From an uncultured Collinsella sp. (GTDB taxonomy: Bacteria > Actinomycetota > Coriobacteriia > Coriobacteriales > Coriobacteriaceae), in contig USKL01000006.1 of assembly GCA_900555225.1 (NCBI GenBank), positions 1 to 16,104 on the forward strand: a stretch of DNA of 16,104 nt, in the 5' to 3' direction. Positions 1-8,432 of this stretch are shown piece by piece. How positions within the stretch are numbered: position 1 is the stretch's first letter; each line of letters opens with the position of its first letter. The notes under the pieces were generated by a model, which saw only the letters and a program-made list of their open reading frames with translations, was not told the DNA's origin and searched no databases. Made by a program: the position numbers and the translations under genes.

Positions 1-1
1 C

Positions 2-115
2 TACTGCTACTGGAAGGCCGACAAGTGGGTTCTCTGCCATGCTGACAGCCCCAAGGCTGCCGAAGGCGGCTACGTAGGTCTCATCGGCAAGAACCTCGAC
101 ATCGCCGTGGACTAG
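2..115 (+). CDS. 3' end of an unrecognised protein gene (partial)
   Basis: An open frame enters from the left edge and ends at TAG 113-115, giving 37 C-terminal residues that begin YCYWKADKWVLCHAD and end in GKNLDIAVD. It is Trp/Cys/Gly-rich and hydrophilic, with no membrane segment. I do not recognise the family and assign no function. Two points support it as real coding sequence. The frame stays open to the edge. Its last 18 codons recur almost unchanged at 1482-1536 with the same stop codon, one difference being a synonymous GGT/GGC change. A palindrome follows 8 bases after the stop and may act as its 3' hairpin. Confidence 0.55.
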   Translation, partial: YCYWKADKWVLCHADSPKAAEGGYVGLIGKNLDIAVD

Positions 116-180
116 AATCTTTCGTCTCGATCTGTAACATCTAGCGGGCTAAATTGTCTCTACCTGTTACAGATCGAGAC
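61..180 (+). repeat. 120-bp direct repeat, left copy
   Basis: This segment matches 1482-1601 over 120 bases without a gap; I count five substitutions by eye. It covers the last 18 codons and stop of the left-edge gene plus the palindrome at 124-180. The two copies are in the same orientation and bracket the AAA+ ATPase gene. Similarity stops abruptly on both sides of each copy. Confidence 0.9.
124..180. repeat. Palindromic repeat A, copy 1
   Basis: Perfect 16-bp inverted repeat: GTCTCGATCTGTAACA at 124-139 and its complement at 165-180, with a 25-base loop. It lies just 3' of the left-edge gene. Related copies are at 204-258 and 1545-1601. It could act as a transcript-end hairpin, but no T-run follows. 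Confidence 0.9.
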
Positions 181-203
181 ATACCGTAGAGGCCGCCCGA
201 AAA

Positions 204-258
204 TCTCGATCTGTAACACCAGGCCCGATTTTGGCGGCCTAACTGTTACAGATCGAGA
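204..258. repeat. Palindromic repeat A, copy 2
   Basis: Inverted repeat with arms TCTCGATCTGTAACA (204-218) and its complement (244-258). The arms match copy 1, but the 25-base loop is different (GC-rich, containing GGCCCG). Conserved arms with a variable loop suggest the stem is what is maintained. Confidence 0.9.
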
Positions 259-273
259 CAAACCGGGCCCAAT

Positions 274-306
274 CCACCACAAAGGTGCCTGTCCCCATTG
301 TGGTGG
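274..306. repeat. Palindromic repeat B, copy 1 (GGTGCCTGTCCCC type)
   Basis: Arms CCACCACAA (274-282) and TTGTGGTGG (298-306) around GGTGCCTGTCCCC. It lies 4 bases beyond the 3' end of the ATPase gene, so on the minus strand it is positioned as a 3' hairpin, though no T-run follows. Other family members are at 1605-1664 and 8237-8269. It resembles REP-type dispersed palindromes. Confidence 0.85.
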
Positions 307-310
307 CTGC

Positions 311-1417
311 CTAGAGCTGGCTGCGCAGATAGTCAGCCATATATGGAACAGCGAAACGCACGTAACCGCGGCGCGCTTGTTCGATAACGCCGGCGTCGAT
401 GAGGCGACGGCGATACTTTTGCGCATAGTCGGGTGTGACTGACATGCGCTTCGCAACATCGGAAATGCGCGAGACGGCGTCTTCGTCATCAATCATTGCG
501 TCGAGAAACGCGACGTCTTGGTCCGATAGCGCGGCGAGCGTCGTTTCACAAACATCGTTTTCGAAATCGGCCTTTGACGCTTCGATAGCTCCGTCGACTT
601 GCTCTGGCGTTACGCGTTTTCCGGCCTCGCAACGATTGGCGATGTTGTAGCCGATGAGCTGCAGCATATAGGGCGAACCTTGGGTTGCACGAGCGGCACG
701 GAGGCGAAGATCGCCTGGAATATCAAGGTTGAGCTCTTCGAAAGCCCGTTGATAATATGCATCGACATCTCCGACTGAAAGCGGTTCGAGCGTGACTTTG
801 CATGCGCGGTTGAGAAATGTCAGTACGCGGTCGTTGAGTGTCGCGGAGACTGCTCCCGGGAGGCCCGCCATGACGAGCGCGACGTTGAGTCCCTCGCCGA
901 CGAGCTCTTGATAGGCGGTGACGAGCTGTCTGATCTCGGGTGAATTTGCTTGGAGCTCGTCGATAAGGACGAGGGTGCCGTGTCCCTGCTCGGTCAGTTT
1001 GCGCGCGAGCTGCGTGAGTTTGAACTGAAAGCTCTTGGTCTCCTGCACGTCTCGTGTGAACTCGAGGCCTGCCGAGAACCCAAAAACACTTAGACTGCCG
1101 CTCGTGAGTTTGGGAAGGCGGCGTTTATTGACGTACGGCTCGCCTGCTTCCTGGATTTTCTCAACAATGCGCTCGAGCATATCCTCGGAGGCTACGGTGG
1201 GCGTGGCGACAACAAAGCCGAGCTTGCGTGCGCGATCGGCAAGTTCCCACAGCAGAACCGTTTTGCCGCTGCCTCGCTGGCCGAGCATGAGCATGGCTCG
1301 GTCTCGATTGCCCGGCTCCTGCTCAAGGCCGGAGATGAATGTCGAAATCACGTTCCCGCGCCCCACCAGATAGGACGGGCGATTTCCAAATGAGGGAGAG
1401 AAGATGGTTTCAGTCAT
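311..1417 (-). CDS. AAA+ family ATPase with C-terminal winged-helix region
   Basis: The 368-residue protein has a P-loop GQRGSGKT at residues 46-53 and a Walker B strand LVLIDELQ with acidic residues near 153-154. A region near residue 180 (VMAGLPG) fits a sensor-1 strand. The C-terminal third looks like a winged helix (MSVTPDYAQKYRRRLIDAGV, then a Gly-Tyr-Val wing). This order resembles the Orc/Cdc6-like and AAA_16 group, often annotated only as ATP-binding protein. A nucleotide-driven, DNA- or partner-binding switch is plausible, but the substrate is unknown. The start has an AGGAGA Shine-Dalgarno 5 bases upstream, behind a purine-rich leader. The gene stands alone between two direct repeats that duplicate the tail of the left-edge gene, which suggests a transferable or inserted gene. 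Confidence 0.85.
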   Translation of the reverse strand: MTETIFSPSFGNRPSYLVGRGNVISTFISGLEQEPGNRDRAMLMLGQRGSGKTVLLWELADRARKLGFVVATPTVASEDMLERIVEKIQEAGEPYVNKRRLPKLTSGSLSVFGFSAGLEFTRDVQETKSFQFKLTQLARKLTEQGHGTLVLIDELQANSPEIRQLVTAYQELVGEGLNVALVMAGLPGAVSATLNDRVLTFLNRACKVTLEPLSVGDVDAYYQRAFEELNLDIPGDLRLRAARATQGSPYMLQLIGYNIANRCEAGKRVTPEQVDGAIEASKADFENDVCETTLAALSDQDVAFLDAMIDDEDAVSRISDVAKRMSVTPDYAQKYRRRLIDAGVIEQARRGYVRFAVPYMADYLRSQL

Positions 1418-1440
1418 GAGTCTCCTTTCCTTTTTTTCCT

Positions 1441-1469
1441 ATTTTTTCCTTTTTTCCCTATTCAGTCAA
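1441..1469 (-). promoter_or_regulatory. Candidate promoter of the AAA+ ATPase gene
   Basis: On the minus strand, TTGACT (1469-1464) is followed after 17 bases by AAAAAT (1446-1441), about 25 bases before the start codon. The spacer and leader are an A/G-rich run. The promoter ends 12 bases from the repeat boundary at 1482, so the ATPase and its promoter fit as one cassette. Confidence 0.5.
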
Positions 1470-1481
1470 ATATCCCGCCGG

Positions 1482-1536
1482 CGAAGGCGGCTACGTAGGC
1501 CTCATCGGCAAGAACCTCGACATCGCCGTGGACTAG
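1482..1536 (+). pseudogene. Duplicated 3' fragment of the left-edge gene
   Basis: The frame reads GEGGYVGLIGKNLDIAVD and stops at TAG 1534-1536. It repeats the last 18 codons of the gene ending at 115. Upstream of 1482 the sequence changes to the ATPase promoter region, with no start codon or ribosome binding site fitting this frame, so this is a tail fragment and not a working gene. It marks the right copy of the 120-bp direct repeat. Confidence 0.7.
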
Positions 1537-1544
1537 AATCTTCT

Positions 1545-1601
1545 GTCTCGATCTGTAACATCTAGTGGGCTAAATCGTCTCTACCTGTTACAGATCGAGA
1601 C
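1545..1601. repeat. Palindromic repeat A, copy 3
   Basis: Perfect 16-bp arms GTCTCGATCTGTAACA (1545-1560) and complement (1586-1601). The loop matches copy 1 except for two C/T differences. Confidence 0.9.
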
Positions 1602-1604
1602 AAA

Positions 1605-1664
1605 CCTGCCCAAACCACCACAAAGGTGCCCGTCCCCTTTGTGGTGGTTGGTGGTTTGGGCAGG
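1605..1664. repeat. Nested palindromic repeat B, copy 2
   Basis: Inner perfect 12-bp stem CCACCACAAAGG (1615-1626) / CCTTTGTGGTGG (1636-1647) around a TGCCCGTCC loop. Outer perfect 16-bp arms CCTGCCCAAACCACCA (1605-1620) and complement (1649-1664) overlap the inner arms, so two alternative stems compete. It follows palindrome A copy 3, the same A-then-B order seen at 124-306. Confidence 0.85.
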
Positions 1665-1727
1665 CGGGTATCAAAAAGTGTCCGAGCACCCGCGCGTGAA
1701 AAGAAGTATCGGCCTGCGTCGTTGCCG

Positions 1728-1756
1728 TTGAGCGACGCGTTGTTTGTAGGGATACT
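1728..1756 (+). promoter_or_regulatory. Candidate promoter of the 6-phospho-beta-glucosidase gene
   Basis: TTGAGC (1728-1733), a 17-base spacer and GATACT (1751-1756), about 35 bases before the start codon. Both hexamers match the sigma-70 consensus at four of six positions. I see no antiterminator-type hairpin in the short leader. Confidence 0.45.
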
Positions 1757-1779
1757 GAGCCTATGACAACAGCGTATGA

Positions 1780-3325
<1,546 letters not shown>

Positions 3326-3379
3326 GGGCGGGCCTGACCGCTGTGGATTTCGCGTGCTCATCCTCATAGCCTCCTGACC

Positions 3380-3418
3380 AAGGCACCCGGCGAGCAGTTA
3401 ATGCTCGCCGGGCGCCTT
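3380..3418. terminator. GC-rich hairpin, possible terminator
   Basis: The arms AAGGCACCCGGCGAGCA and TGCTCGCCGGGCGCCTT form a long GC stem with one A/C mismatch and a GTTAA loop. There is no clean T-run after it on either strand, so termination strength is uncertain. It may be a second 3' barrier behind the glucosidase gene. Confidence 0.55.
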
Positions 3419-3438
3419 GCCGTCTGCGGATTTTGGGG

Positions 3439-3469
3439 CCACTCATTGGGGACGTACTTAAATGAGTGG
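3439..3469. repeat. GGGGACGT-core palindromic repeat, copy 1
   Basis: Arms CCACTCAT (3439-3446) and ATGAGTGG (3462-3469) enclose TGGGGACGTACTTAA. The same core with other arms recurs at 11455-11487, 12462-12490 and 12538-12570. The rest of the 3223-3656 interval holds the hairpins listed here and an AT-rich stretch (about 3605-3630) where a promoter for the next gene may lie; I could not fix a good -35/-10 pair. Confidence 0.8.
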
Positions 3470-3656
3470 TAGTTGGAGACACTCCTGGCCGAGCTAGAGA
3501 TCGCGCGCGTCCCTTCTGGTCCATGCGGCTCAAAATCGCGGCGTGATGTGGACGGCTGGGGTCGAATTGGCAACATTTCGAGCCTGGCTTCGATATTGAG
3601 ACTGGTTCTTTATTAAAATAGATTTCCAGACAATTGAGCGGCTGGGGGGGTTAACC

Positions 3657-5201
3657 ATGAGGGGCATGGGAGACACAACCGCATATCTGCGTCGGGGCAT
3701 TCGGGAGATTATATGCCTGGCGCTGTTCTTCTTCACGTTTTTGGCGTGCGAGTATCTCTTTGATGTGCGCATAGCCGAGTTCGTGCCATCGAGTGAGGTC
3801 GTCATCTACGAGAGCATCGTTGTCGGCGCGAGCGTGATTGGCTTTTTCGTGCGCCCATTTCTGTACTATCGCCTTCCCCAGACGATCGATGCGACGAGCG
3901 ATATTACAGGCGTGCTGTTGGTATCGGCGTTGCTGCTGATGATTACGGCAGTGCGGTTTGAGGTAGTAATTGCCGGCGGCCTGGTGGCGTGCTGCGCCCT
4001 GGGCTATTGCGGATCGACCGCCCATGCCAATCTTGCGCGGCGCTTTGCGCGAACGCCCTGCTTGGCGCGCGCCGCCGCACTTTCCTATGCCATGGGCGTT
4101 CTGGTACAGGTGATCAACCACATGGTGATGCCTGTCGGCATTCCTCAGCAGGCTGTTCTGGTCGTCTGTGCGATCGCGCAGGTGGCGTTGCTCCACGGTG
4201 CCCGACGCGCCAAGCTGCGCGACGAGTCCGATCCCAGCTTTGAACCCAGTGCTGCCGGGCTTTCGGTAGATGCTCTGGAATATGGCGCCAAGTGGCATGA
4301 CGATCCCGAGGCAAAGGCGGCATTCCGTCGCGCCGTAGTTCGCCTGACCGTGGCGACGGCGTATCTTTCCAGCGTATTCGCTGCTCTCAACGCGGGCTTC
4401 ACGACCCTGCATGCTGTCGGAACCGTCGATTTGGGCGATTGGCCGCGCCTGCTGCTTGTCGTGAGCTCGTTGGTCGCTGGCGCACTATTTGACCTGCACG
4501 GCCGCTCGTATATGAATATCGGCATGACATGTGCCGCCATACTGTCCACGTTTTCGTTCTTTGTGCTCATCGTCGATGGCAATGGCGGCAACGAGCTTGC
4601 TGCCACGATCATCTTTTATCTGGGCTCGGGCTTTTTCGTGGTGTTCTTTACCACAAAATATGCCGACGTCTCGCTCTATGCGCGCTGGTCATATTTTTGG
4701 CCGTGCATGGGTCGCGTCGTCAACAACGTGTGCTCGATGTTCGTGACGGCGCCGGCAGTGGCGATTATCTCGAGTCAAAACGTGCTGGCTGCGGTCGGTG
4801 CGGCGCTCGTGATGTTTGTGGGCATTGCGATTACGCTGCTGGGGCAGTTGGGGCAACGAGCCGATGATGCCGCGATGCGGGACGGACTGCCGCTTGCCAC
4901 CGACGATCTTGGTGGGGATCTTGCGCCCACATGCTCCGACCCCGAGCCCGTGGAGGCAGCGGAGCTCACGTCCGATGAACGCCTCGATGCTTTCGTCGCC
5001 ACCTTTGGGCTTACAGAGCGCGAGCGCGATATTCTTGAGGTCTTGGTCGTTTCGGACCAGAGCGTTCAGGACATCGCCACAACGCTCTTTCTTTCGCGCT
5101 CCACGCTCTACCGCCACATTTCCTCGATCAACAAAAAGGCCGGTACCGCCTCGCGTGTAGCCCTTATCAACTTCTTCTGGTCCTGGACGCCCAAGGACTA
5201 G
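3657..5201 (+). CDS. LuxR-family transcriptional regulator with a 12-helix membrane domain
   Basis: The 514-residue protein has about 12 hydrophobic segments between residues 16 and 395, in two groups split by a hydrophilic stretch near 180-225. An acidic linker (about 400-445) leads to a LuxR/GerE-type helix-turn-helix from about residue 450 (LTERERDILEVL, then VQDIATTLFLSRSTLYRHISSINKK). Such proteins are expanded in Coriobacteriia, where they are thought to sense a signal at the membrane and regulate nearby genes; the ligand is unknown. The start at 3657 has a G-run 6 bases upstream. An in-frame ATG at 3666, behind GAGGGG, is an alternative. It is a monocistronic gene; the glucosidase upstream and mgtA downstream are possible but unproven targets. 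Confidence 0.88.
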   Translation: MRGMGDTTAYLRRGIREIICLALFFFTFLACEYLFDVRIAEFVPSSEVVIYESIVVGASVIGFFVRPFLYYRLPQTIDATSDITGVLLVSALLLMITAVRFEVVIAGGLVACCALGYCGSTAHANLARRFARTPCLARAAALSYAMGVLVQVINHMVMPVGIPQQAVLVVCAIAQVALLHGARRAKLRDESDPSFEPSAAGLSVDALEYGAKWHDDPEAKAAFRRAVVRLTVATAYLSSVFAALNAGFTTLHAVGTVDLGDWPRLLLVVSSLVAGALFDLHGRSYMNIGMTCAAILSTFSFFVLIVDGNGGNELAATIIFYLGSGFFVVFFTTKYADVSLYARWSYFWPCMGRVVNNVCSMFVTAPAVAIISSQNVLAAVGAALVMFVGIAITLLGQLGQRADDAAMRDGLPLATDDLGGDLAPTCSDPEPVEAAELTSDERLDAFVATFGLTERERDILEVLVVSDQSVQDIATTLFLSRSTLYRHISSINKKAGTASRVALINFFWSWTPKD

Positions 5202-5215
5202 CTAATCCTCCAATA

Positions 5216-5282
5216 AGTTGCGGTGGAATAGTCCCTAAATTAAAGTCACGGGGCTTTAAACAGGAACTATTTCACCGCAACT
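5216..5282. repeat. Palindromic element downstream of the LuxR and mgtA genes
   Basis: 17-bp arms AGTTGCGGTGGAATAGT (5216-5232) and ACTATTTCACCGCAACT (5266-5282) pair with a single G/T mismatch. The 33-base loop contains a smaller TTAAAG/CTTTAA stem. It sits between the convergent ends of the LuxR gene (5201) and mgtA (5383), so it can serve as a two-way 3' hairpin. It looks like a dispersed repeat because it is longer than a terminator needs to be and has no T-run. Confidence 0.8.
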
Positions 5283-5295
5283 GCTGGGGGGATAG

Positions 5296-5366
5296 ACTGC
5301 GGCGGCGGCAGAGGCAACGGCAGCGGCGTTGGCAGCTGTGGTAGTGGCAACGGCAGCTGGCAGGGT
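5296..5366. repeat. Low-complexity GGCAACGGCAGC-type repeat
   Basis: Degenerate 6/12-base units (GGCAACGGCAGC, GGCGTTGGCAGC, GGCAACGGCAGC) fill the interval between the palindrome and the 3' end of mgtA. Read on the minus strand in a frame other than that of mgtA, they give a Leu-Pro-rich string. No ribosome binding site or start supports a separate gene, so I treat it as non-coding simple sequence. Confidence 0.6.
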
Positions 5367-5382
5367 GTTTTCCGTCTACTTG

Positions 5383-8151
5383 CTACAGCAGCTCGCCGTG
5401 GCGGGCAATGTAGCGGCGCTTCGCCAGCTGGGTGAGCGCGATATAGGCGGTAACGATGCCAATGAGCAGCCCAAAAAAGCTCGTGGGCAGCGGCATGAGG
5501 CCGAGCGCATCGGCGATGGGGCTTGTCGGCAGCCAGGTGACGAGCGCCAGGCCCACCACGGTAAGAACGCACAATGCGGGCGCGGCGTGGTCGCGCGGGC
5601 TCGGCAGATGCGGGGAGCGCAACATGTGGACCACGAGTGTCTGCGACCACATGGACTCGACAAACCAGCCGCTCTGGAAGAGCGCAGCAAAGGTCGCCAT
5701 ACCCGCGACGTCGCCCGCGGCGGCAAGCTCGGACCAGCTTGCGTCCACGGCGGCGGGGCACACGACAAAGAAGAGCGCGGCGAAGGTCACGATGTCAAAC
5801 AGCGAGCTCACGGGGCCCAGCTCGAGCATAAAGCCCTTGATGGATGCGGCGTCCCAGGCACGCGGGCGGGCAGTCCAGGCGTCATCGACGGTGTCCCACG
5901 GCAGTGCGATGCACACGATCTCGTAGACCAGCGACAGCAGTACCAGCTGCAGGGCGCTCATGGGCAAAAACGGCAAGAACAGGCTCGCGACGGTCACGGA
6001 CAGCACATTGCCAAAGTTGGAGCTCACCGTGGTCTTGAGGTACTTGATCAGGTTGCCGTAAGTGCGGCGGCCTTCGATGATGCCGCGCTCGAGCACGCCC
6101 AGGTCCTTCTGAAGCAAGATGATATCGGCGGATTCCTTGGCAATATCGACGGCCGAATCGACCGAGATGCCGCAATCGCTCGCACGCATGGCGGCGGCGT
6201 CGTTGATGCCGTCGCCCATAAAGCCCACGGTGTGGCCGAGCATCTCGCGCATGACACGTACCAGGCGCGCCTTCTGCAGCGGCGAGAGCTTGGCGAAGAG
6301 GTGGGTTTTCTCGGCGCGCTCGGCAAGTTCGGCGTCATCGAGCGCATCGATCTCGGAGCCGAGCAAGACGTTGCTCGCATCGATACCAATCTGCTCGCAG
6401 ACGGTGGCGGCGACGCGGTCGTTGTCGCCGGTTAGGACCTTGACCGCCACGCCCTTGGCCTCGAGGGCGGCGACGGCGCCCGCGGCACTTGCTTTGGGCG
6501 GATCGAGGAAGGCCAAAAAGCCCATCAGCACCATGTCGCACTCGTCGGCGATGCCAAACTCGCCCACGCAGCGCGGATTGGTCTTCTGCGCCACGGCAAT
6601 TACGCGTAGGCCCTCAGCGTTAAGTCCGACGATCTGCTTGCGAATCTGGGCGAGCTTCTCGTCGGTGAGCGGCTGAGCGATGCCATCGATCTCGACAAAG
6701 GAGCAGATCTCGAGCATTTCCTCGGCAGCTCCCTTGGTAACCATCTGGGTTTTGCCCTGGGCGTCGGCTACAACTACGCTCAGGCGACGGCGCGAGAAAT
6801 CGAAGGGCACCTCGTCGACCTTGGTATAGCGGTCGCGCAGGCTCTGACCCAGCATGGAATCGGGTGCGACGGTCGAGGGCGTCACGTCGGCACGGTCGAT
6901 TACGGCCAGGTCGATAAGGTTCTTGAGGCCGGTCTGGAAGAAGCTGTTCAAAAACGCATGACGCAGCACGCGTGCGTCCTCGTTGCCGTCGGTGTTGAGG
7001 TAGCGCTCGAGCACGATGCGGTCTTCGGTGAGGGTGCCGGTCTTGTCGCAGCACAGGACGTCCATCGCGCCGAGGTTTTGGATTGCCGGCAGCTCCTTGA
7101 CGATAACCTGGCGGCGGGCGAGGTCCTTGGCGCCCTGCGACAGGCTTGTGGTCACGATGACGGGGAGCATCTGCGGCGTGATGCCCACGGCCACGCTCGT
7201 GGCGAACAGCAGCGCGTCGATGACGTTGCCCTTGGTGGCGGCGTTGATGGCAAAGACGGCCGGCGCCATAACGAGCATGAGGCGTACGAGTAGCATGGAG
7301 ACGCTCGAGACACCGCGGTCAAACGCGCTCTTCTCGCCGCGCCCGTTGAGCATCTTGGCGATGCTGCCCAGGTAGGTGTCCGAGCCGGTGGCAACGACAA
7401 GCGCCATGGCGGTGCCGTTTTGCACGGAGGTGCCGGTAAAGACGATGTTCTTGCAGGCGGAGAGCGGCAGCGCGGAGCCGTCGGCACCCTCGACGACGGT
7501 GATGGCAGCTGTCTTCTCGACGGCCTCGCTCTCGCCGGTGAGCGCGGACTCGATCACAAACAGATCGCGCGCGGTGATGATGCGGGCATCGGCCGGCACC
7601 ATATCGCCGGCAGAGAGACGGATCACATCGCCGGGGACGAGCTCGTCGAAGGGGATCTCGACGCGCTCGCCGTCGCGCAGGGCGGTGCAAGTGTTGGAGA
7701 CCAGGTCCTTGAGGGCCTCTGCCGCATTGCCGCTGCGGGCTTCCTGGATAAACTTCATGCCGCCCGATACCAGCAGCATGATGCCGATGACGATGACCGT
7801 GGAGGGGTCGCGCTGCGGCTCGGGCACGGCGAGCACGTCGATGTAGAGCGAGACCAGCGCGAGCGCGGCGAGGATGCCGGCGAAGGGATCGATGAACGCG
7901 TCGGCGATGCGGCGGGCGAGCGTCTTGGTCGGTGCCTCGATGGTGTTGGGGCCGGAGGCGTCCAGGCGCTCGGTTGCCTGCTCGGCGGTGAGGCCGTTTG
8001 CCGTGGCGTCAAGCAGTACGAGGGCGTCCTCGGCGCTATGGGTGGCGGCGAATATGGTGTTCTTGGACAGGCCGGTGTGAGCGGCAGGGCGCGCCGTGCG
8101 GCGGCGCTTGGAGATGGCTTCGAGTACCGTGGCGGTTTTGAGCATCAGCAT
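5383..8151 (-). CDS. mgtA: Magnesium-translocating P-type ATPase (P3B)
   Basis: This membrane pump imports Mg2+ with ATP hydrolysis. The product is 922 residues from the start chosen here, close to the usual 900. Visible in order: a Lys/Arg-rich N-terminus; a cation-ATPase N-domain (GLTAEQATERLDASGPN); early membrane helices; the actuator motif TGES; the phosphorylation site DKTGTLT with Asp at about 369; the hinge GDGINDA; then an MgtA-like stretch (SNFGNVLSVTVASLFLPFLPM) and further C-terminal helices. The frame is open to 8202, but AAGGAGG lies 5 bases before the ATG at 8151, so that start is preferred. It is transcribed alone with a long leader. MgtA is commonly induced by low Mg2+; here only sequence-level hints of leader control are seen. 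Confidence 0.95.
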   Translation of the reverse strand: MLMLKTATVLEAISKRRRTARPAAHTGLSKNTIFAATHSAEDALVLLDATANGLTAEQATERLDASGPNTIEAPTKTLARRIADAFIDPFAGILAALALVSLYIDVLAVPEPQRDPSTVIVIGIMLLVSGGMKFIQEARSGNAAEALKDLVSNTCTALRDGERVEIPFDELVPGDVIRLSAGDMVPADARIITARDLFVIESALTGESEAVEKTAAITVVEGADGSALPLSACKNIVFTGTSVQNGTAMALVVATGSDTYLGSIAKMLNGRGEKSAFDRGVSSVSMLLVRLMLVMAPAVFAINAATKGNVIDALLFATSVAVGITPQMLPVIVTTSLSQGAKDLARRQVIVKELPAIQNLGAMDVLCCDKTGTLTEDRIVLERYLNTDGNEDARVLRHAFLNSFFQTGLKNLIDLAVIDRADVTPSTVAPDSMLGQSLRDRYTKVDEVPFDFSRRRLSVVVADAQGKTQMVTKGAAEEMLEICSFVEIDGIAQPLTDEKLAQIRKQIVGLNAEGLRVIAVAQKTNPRCVGEFGIADECDMVLMGFLAFLDPPKASAAGAVAALEAKGVAVKVLTGDNDRVAATVCEQIGIDASNVLLGSEIDALDDAELAERAEKTHLFAKLSPLQKARLVRVMREMLGHTVGFMGDGINDAAAMRASDCGISVDSAVDIAKESADIILLQKDLGVLERGIIEGRRTYGNLIKYLKTTVSSNFGNVLSVTVASLFLPFLPMSALQLVLLSLVYEIVCIALPWDTVDDAWTARPRAWDAASIKGFMLELGPVSSLFDIVTFAALFFVVCPAAVDASWSELAAAGDVAGMATFAALFQSGWFVESMWSQTLVVHMLRSPHLPSPRDHAAPALCVLTVVGLALVTWLPTSPIADALGLMPLPTSFFGLLIGIVTAYIALTQLAKRRYIARHGELL

Positions 8152-8236
8152 AGGGTCCTCCTTGTTGAAGGGAGTTAGCGTACGTGTCGTATTGAGTTGC
8201 AAAAAACCTAGATGTCGCTCACGTCAAGCTCACGAA

Positions 8237-8269
8237 CCCCCACAAAGGGGACAGACACCTTTGTGGGGG
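8237..8269. repeat. Palindromic repeat B, copy 3, within the mgtA leader
   Basis: Perfect 12-bp arms CCCCCACAAAGG (8237-8248) and CCTTTGTGGGGG (8258-8269). On the minus strand the core reads GGTGTCTGTCCCC, so this is the copies at 274 and 1605 in reverse orientation. The third arm pair is C/G here and A/T in the other copies, a compensating change. If mgtA is transcribed from 8433-8461, this hairpin lies in its leader. Confidence 0.85.
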
Positions 8270-8293
8270 GGGGTGACGATCTGCCGGTGGCGT

Positions 8294-8365
8294 TTATGCG
8301 TGTGCGGAGTCCTCGCGGCGTGCCGAGGGCGACATGCAGGTTTTTCGACTAGGACTGCCTTCCAT
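8294..8365 (-). CDS. Possible 23-codon leader peptide upstream of mgtA
   Basis: A short frame starts at ATG 8365-8363 and ends at TAA 8296-8294. It begins MEGSPSRKTC and ends REDSAHA. It is preceded by TAGGAGGTG (8378-8370) at ideal distance, a far better Shine-Dalgarno than chance usually gives. It is on the same strand as mgtA, with 142 bases between. Enteric mgtA has a known leader peptide, mgtL, that couples translation to Mg2+ control, but this peptide shares no visible sequence with it. A cryptic small protein or coincidence are the alternatives. No homologue could be searched. Confidence 0.4.
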   Translation of the reverse strand: MEGSPSRKTCMSPSARREDSAHA

Positions 8366-8400
8366 GGCACACCTCCTAAAGGCTGAGCGCAGCGCGCTTT

Positions 8401-8420
8401 GGGTATCTCGTACCCCTTTT
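8401..8420 (+). terminator. Short hairpin followed by T-run
   Basis: GGGTA (8401-8405) pairs with TACCC (8411-8415) around a TCTCG loop and is followed by a C and five Ts (8417-8421). On the plus strand this resembles a weak intrinsic terminator that would keep transcription from entering pyrE. On the minus strand it lies near the 5' end of the proposed mgtA leader. The stem is only five pairs. Confidence 0.35.
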
Positions 8421-8432
8421 TAATCCGCCCGT

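Larger units (their letters stand above)
1482..1601 (+). repeat. 120-bp direct repeat, right copy
   Basis: Ungapped match to 61-180 with about five substitutions, containing the gene-tail fragment and palindrome A copy 3. Together with the left copy it encloses the AAA+ ATPase gene in a unit of about 1.42 kb. Confidence 0.9.

Noticed and set aside
124..306. CRISPR array
   Set aside because: The repeated units are palindromes with long arms, only two or three copies, irregular spacing, and no cas genes.
5329..6435. 368-codon plus-strand frame over the mgtA 3' half
   Set aside because: Antisense shadow of mgtA; it begins in the low-complexity tract, has Gly/Ala/His-rich composition, and has no ribosome site or motif.
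7420..8178. 252-codon plus-strand frame over the mgtA 5' half
   Set aside because: Antisense shadow with Gly/Asp/His-rich composition and no recognisable domain.
8152..8202. 17-codon N-terminal extension of MgtA
   Set aside because: The ATG at 8202 has no ribosome site, whereas AAGGAGG is ideally placed before the ATG at 8151 and would be inside the coding region if the longer form were used.
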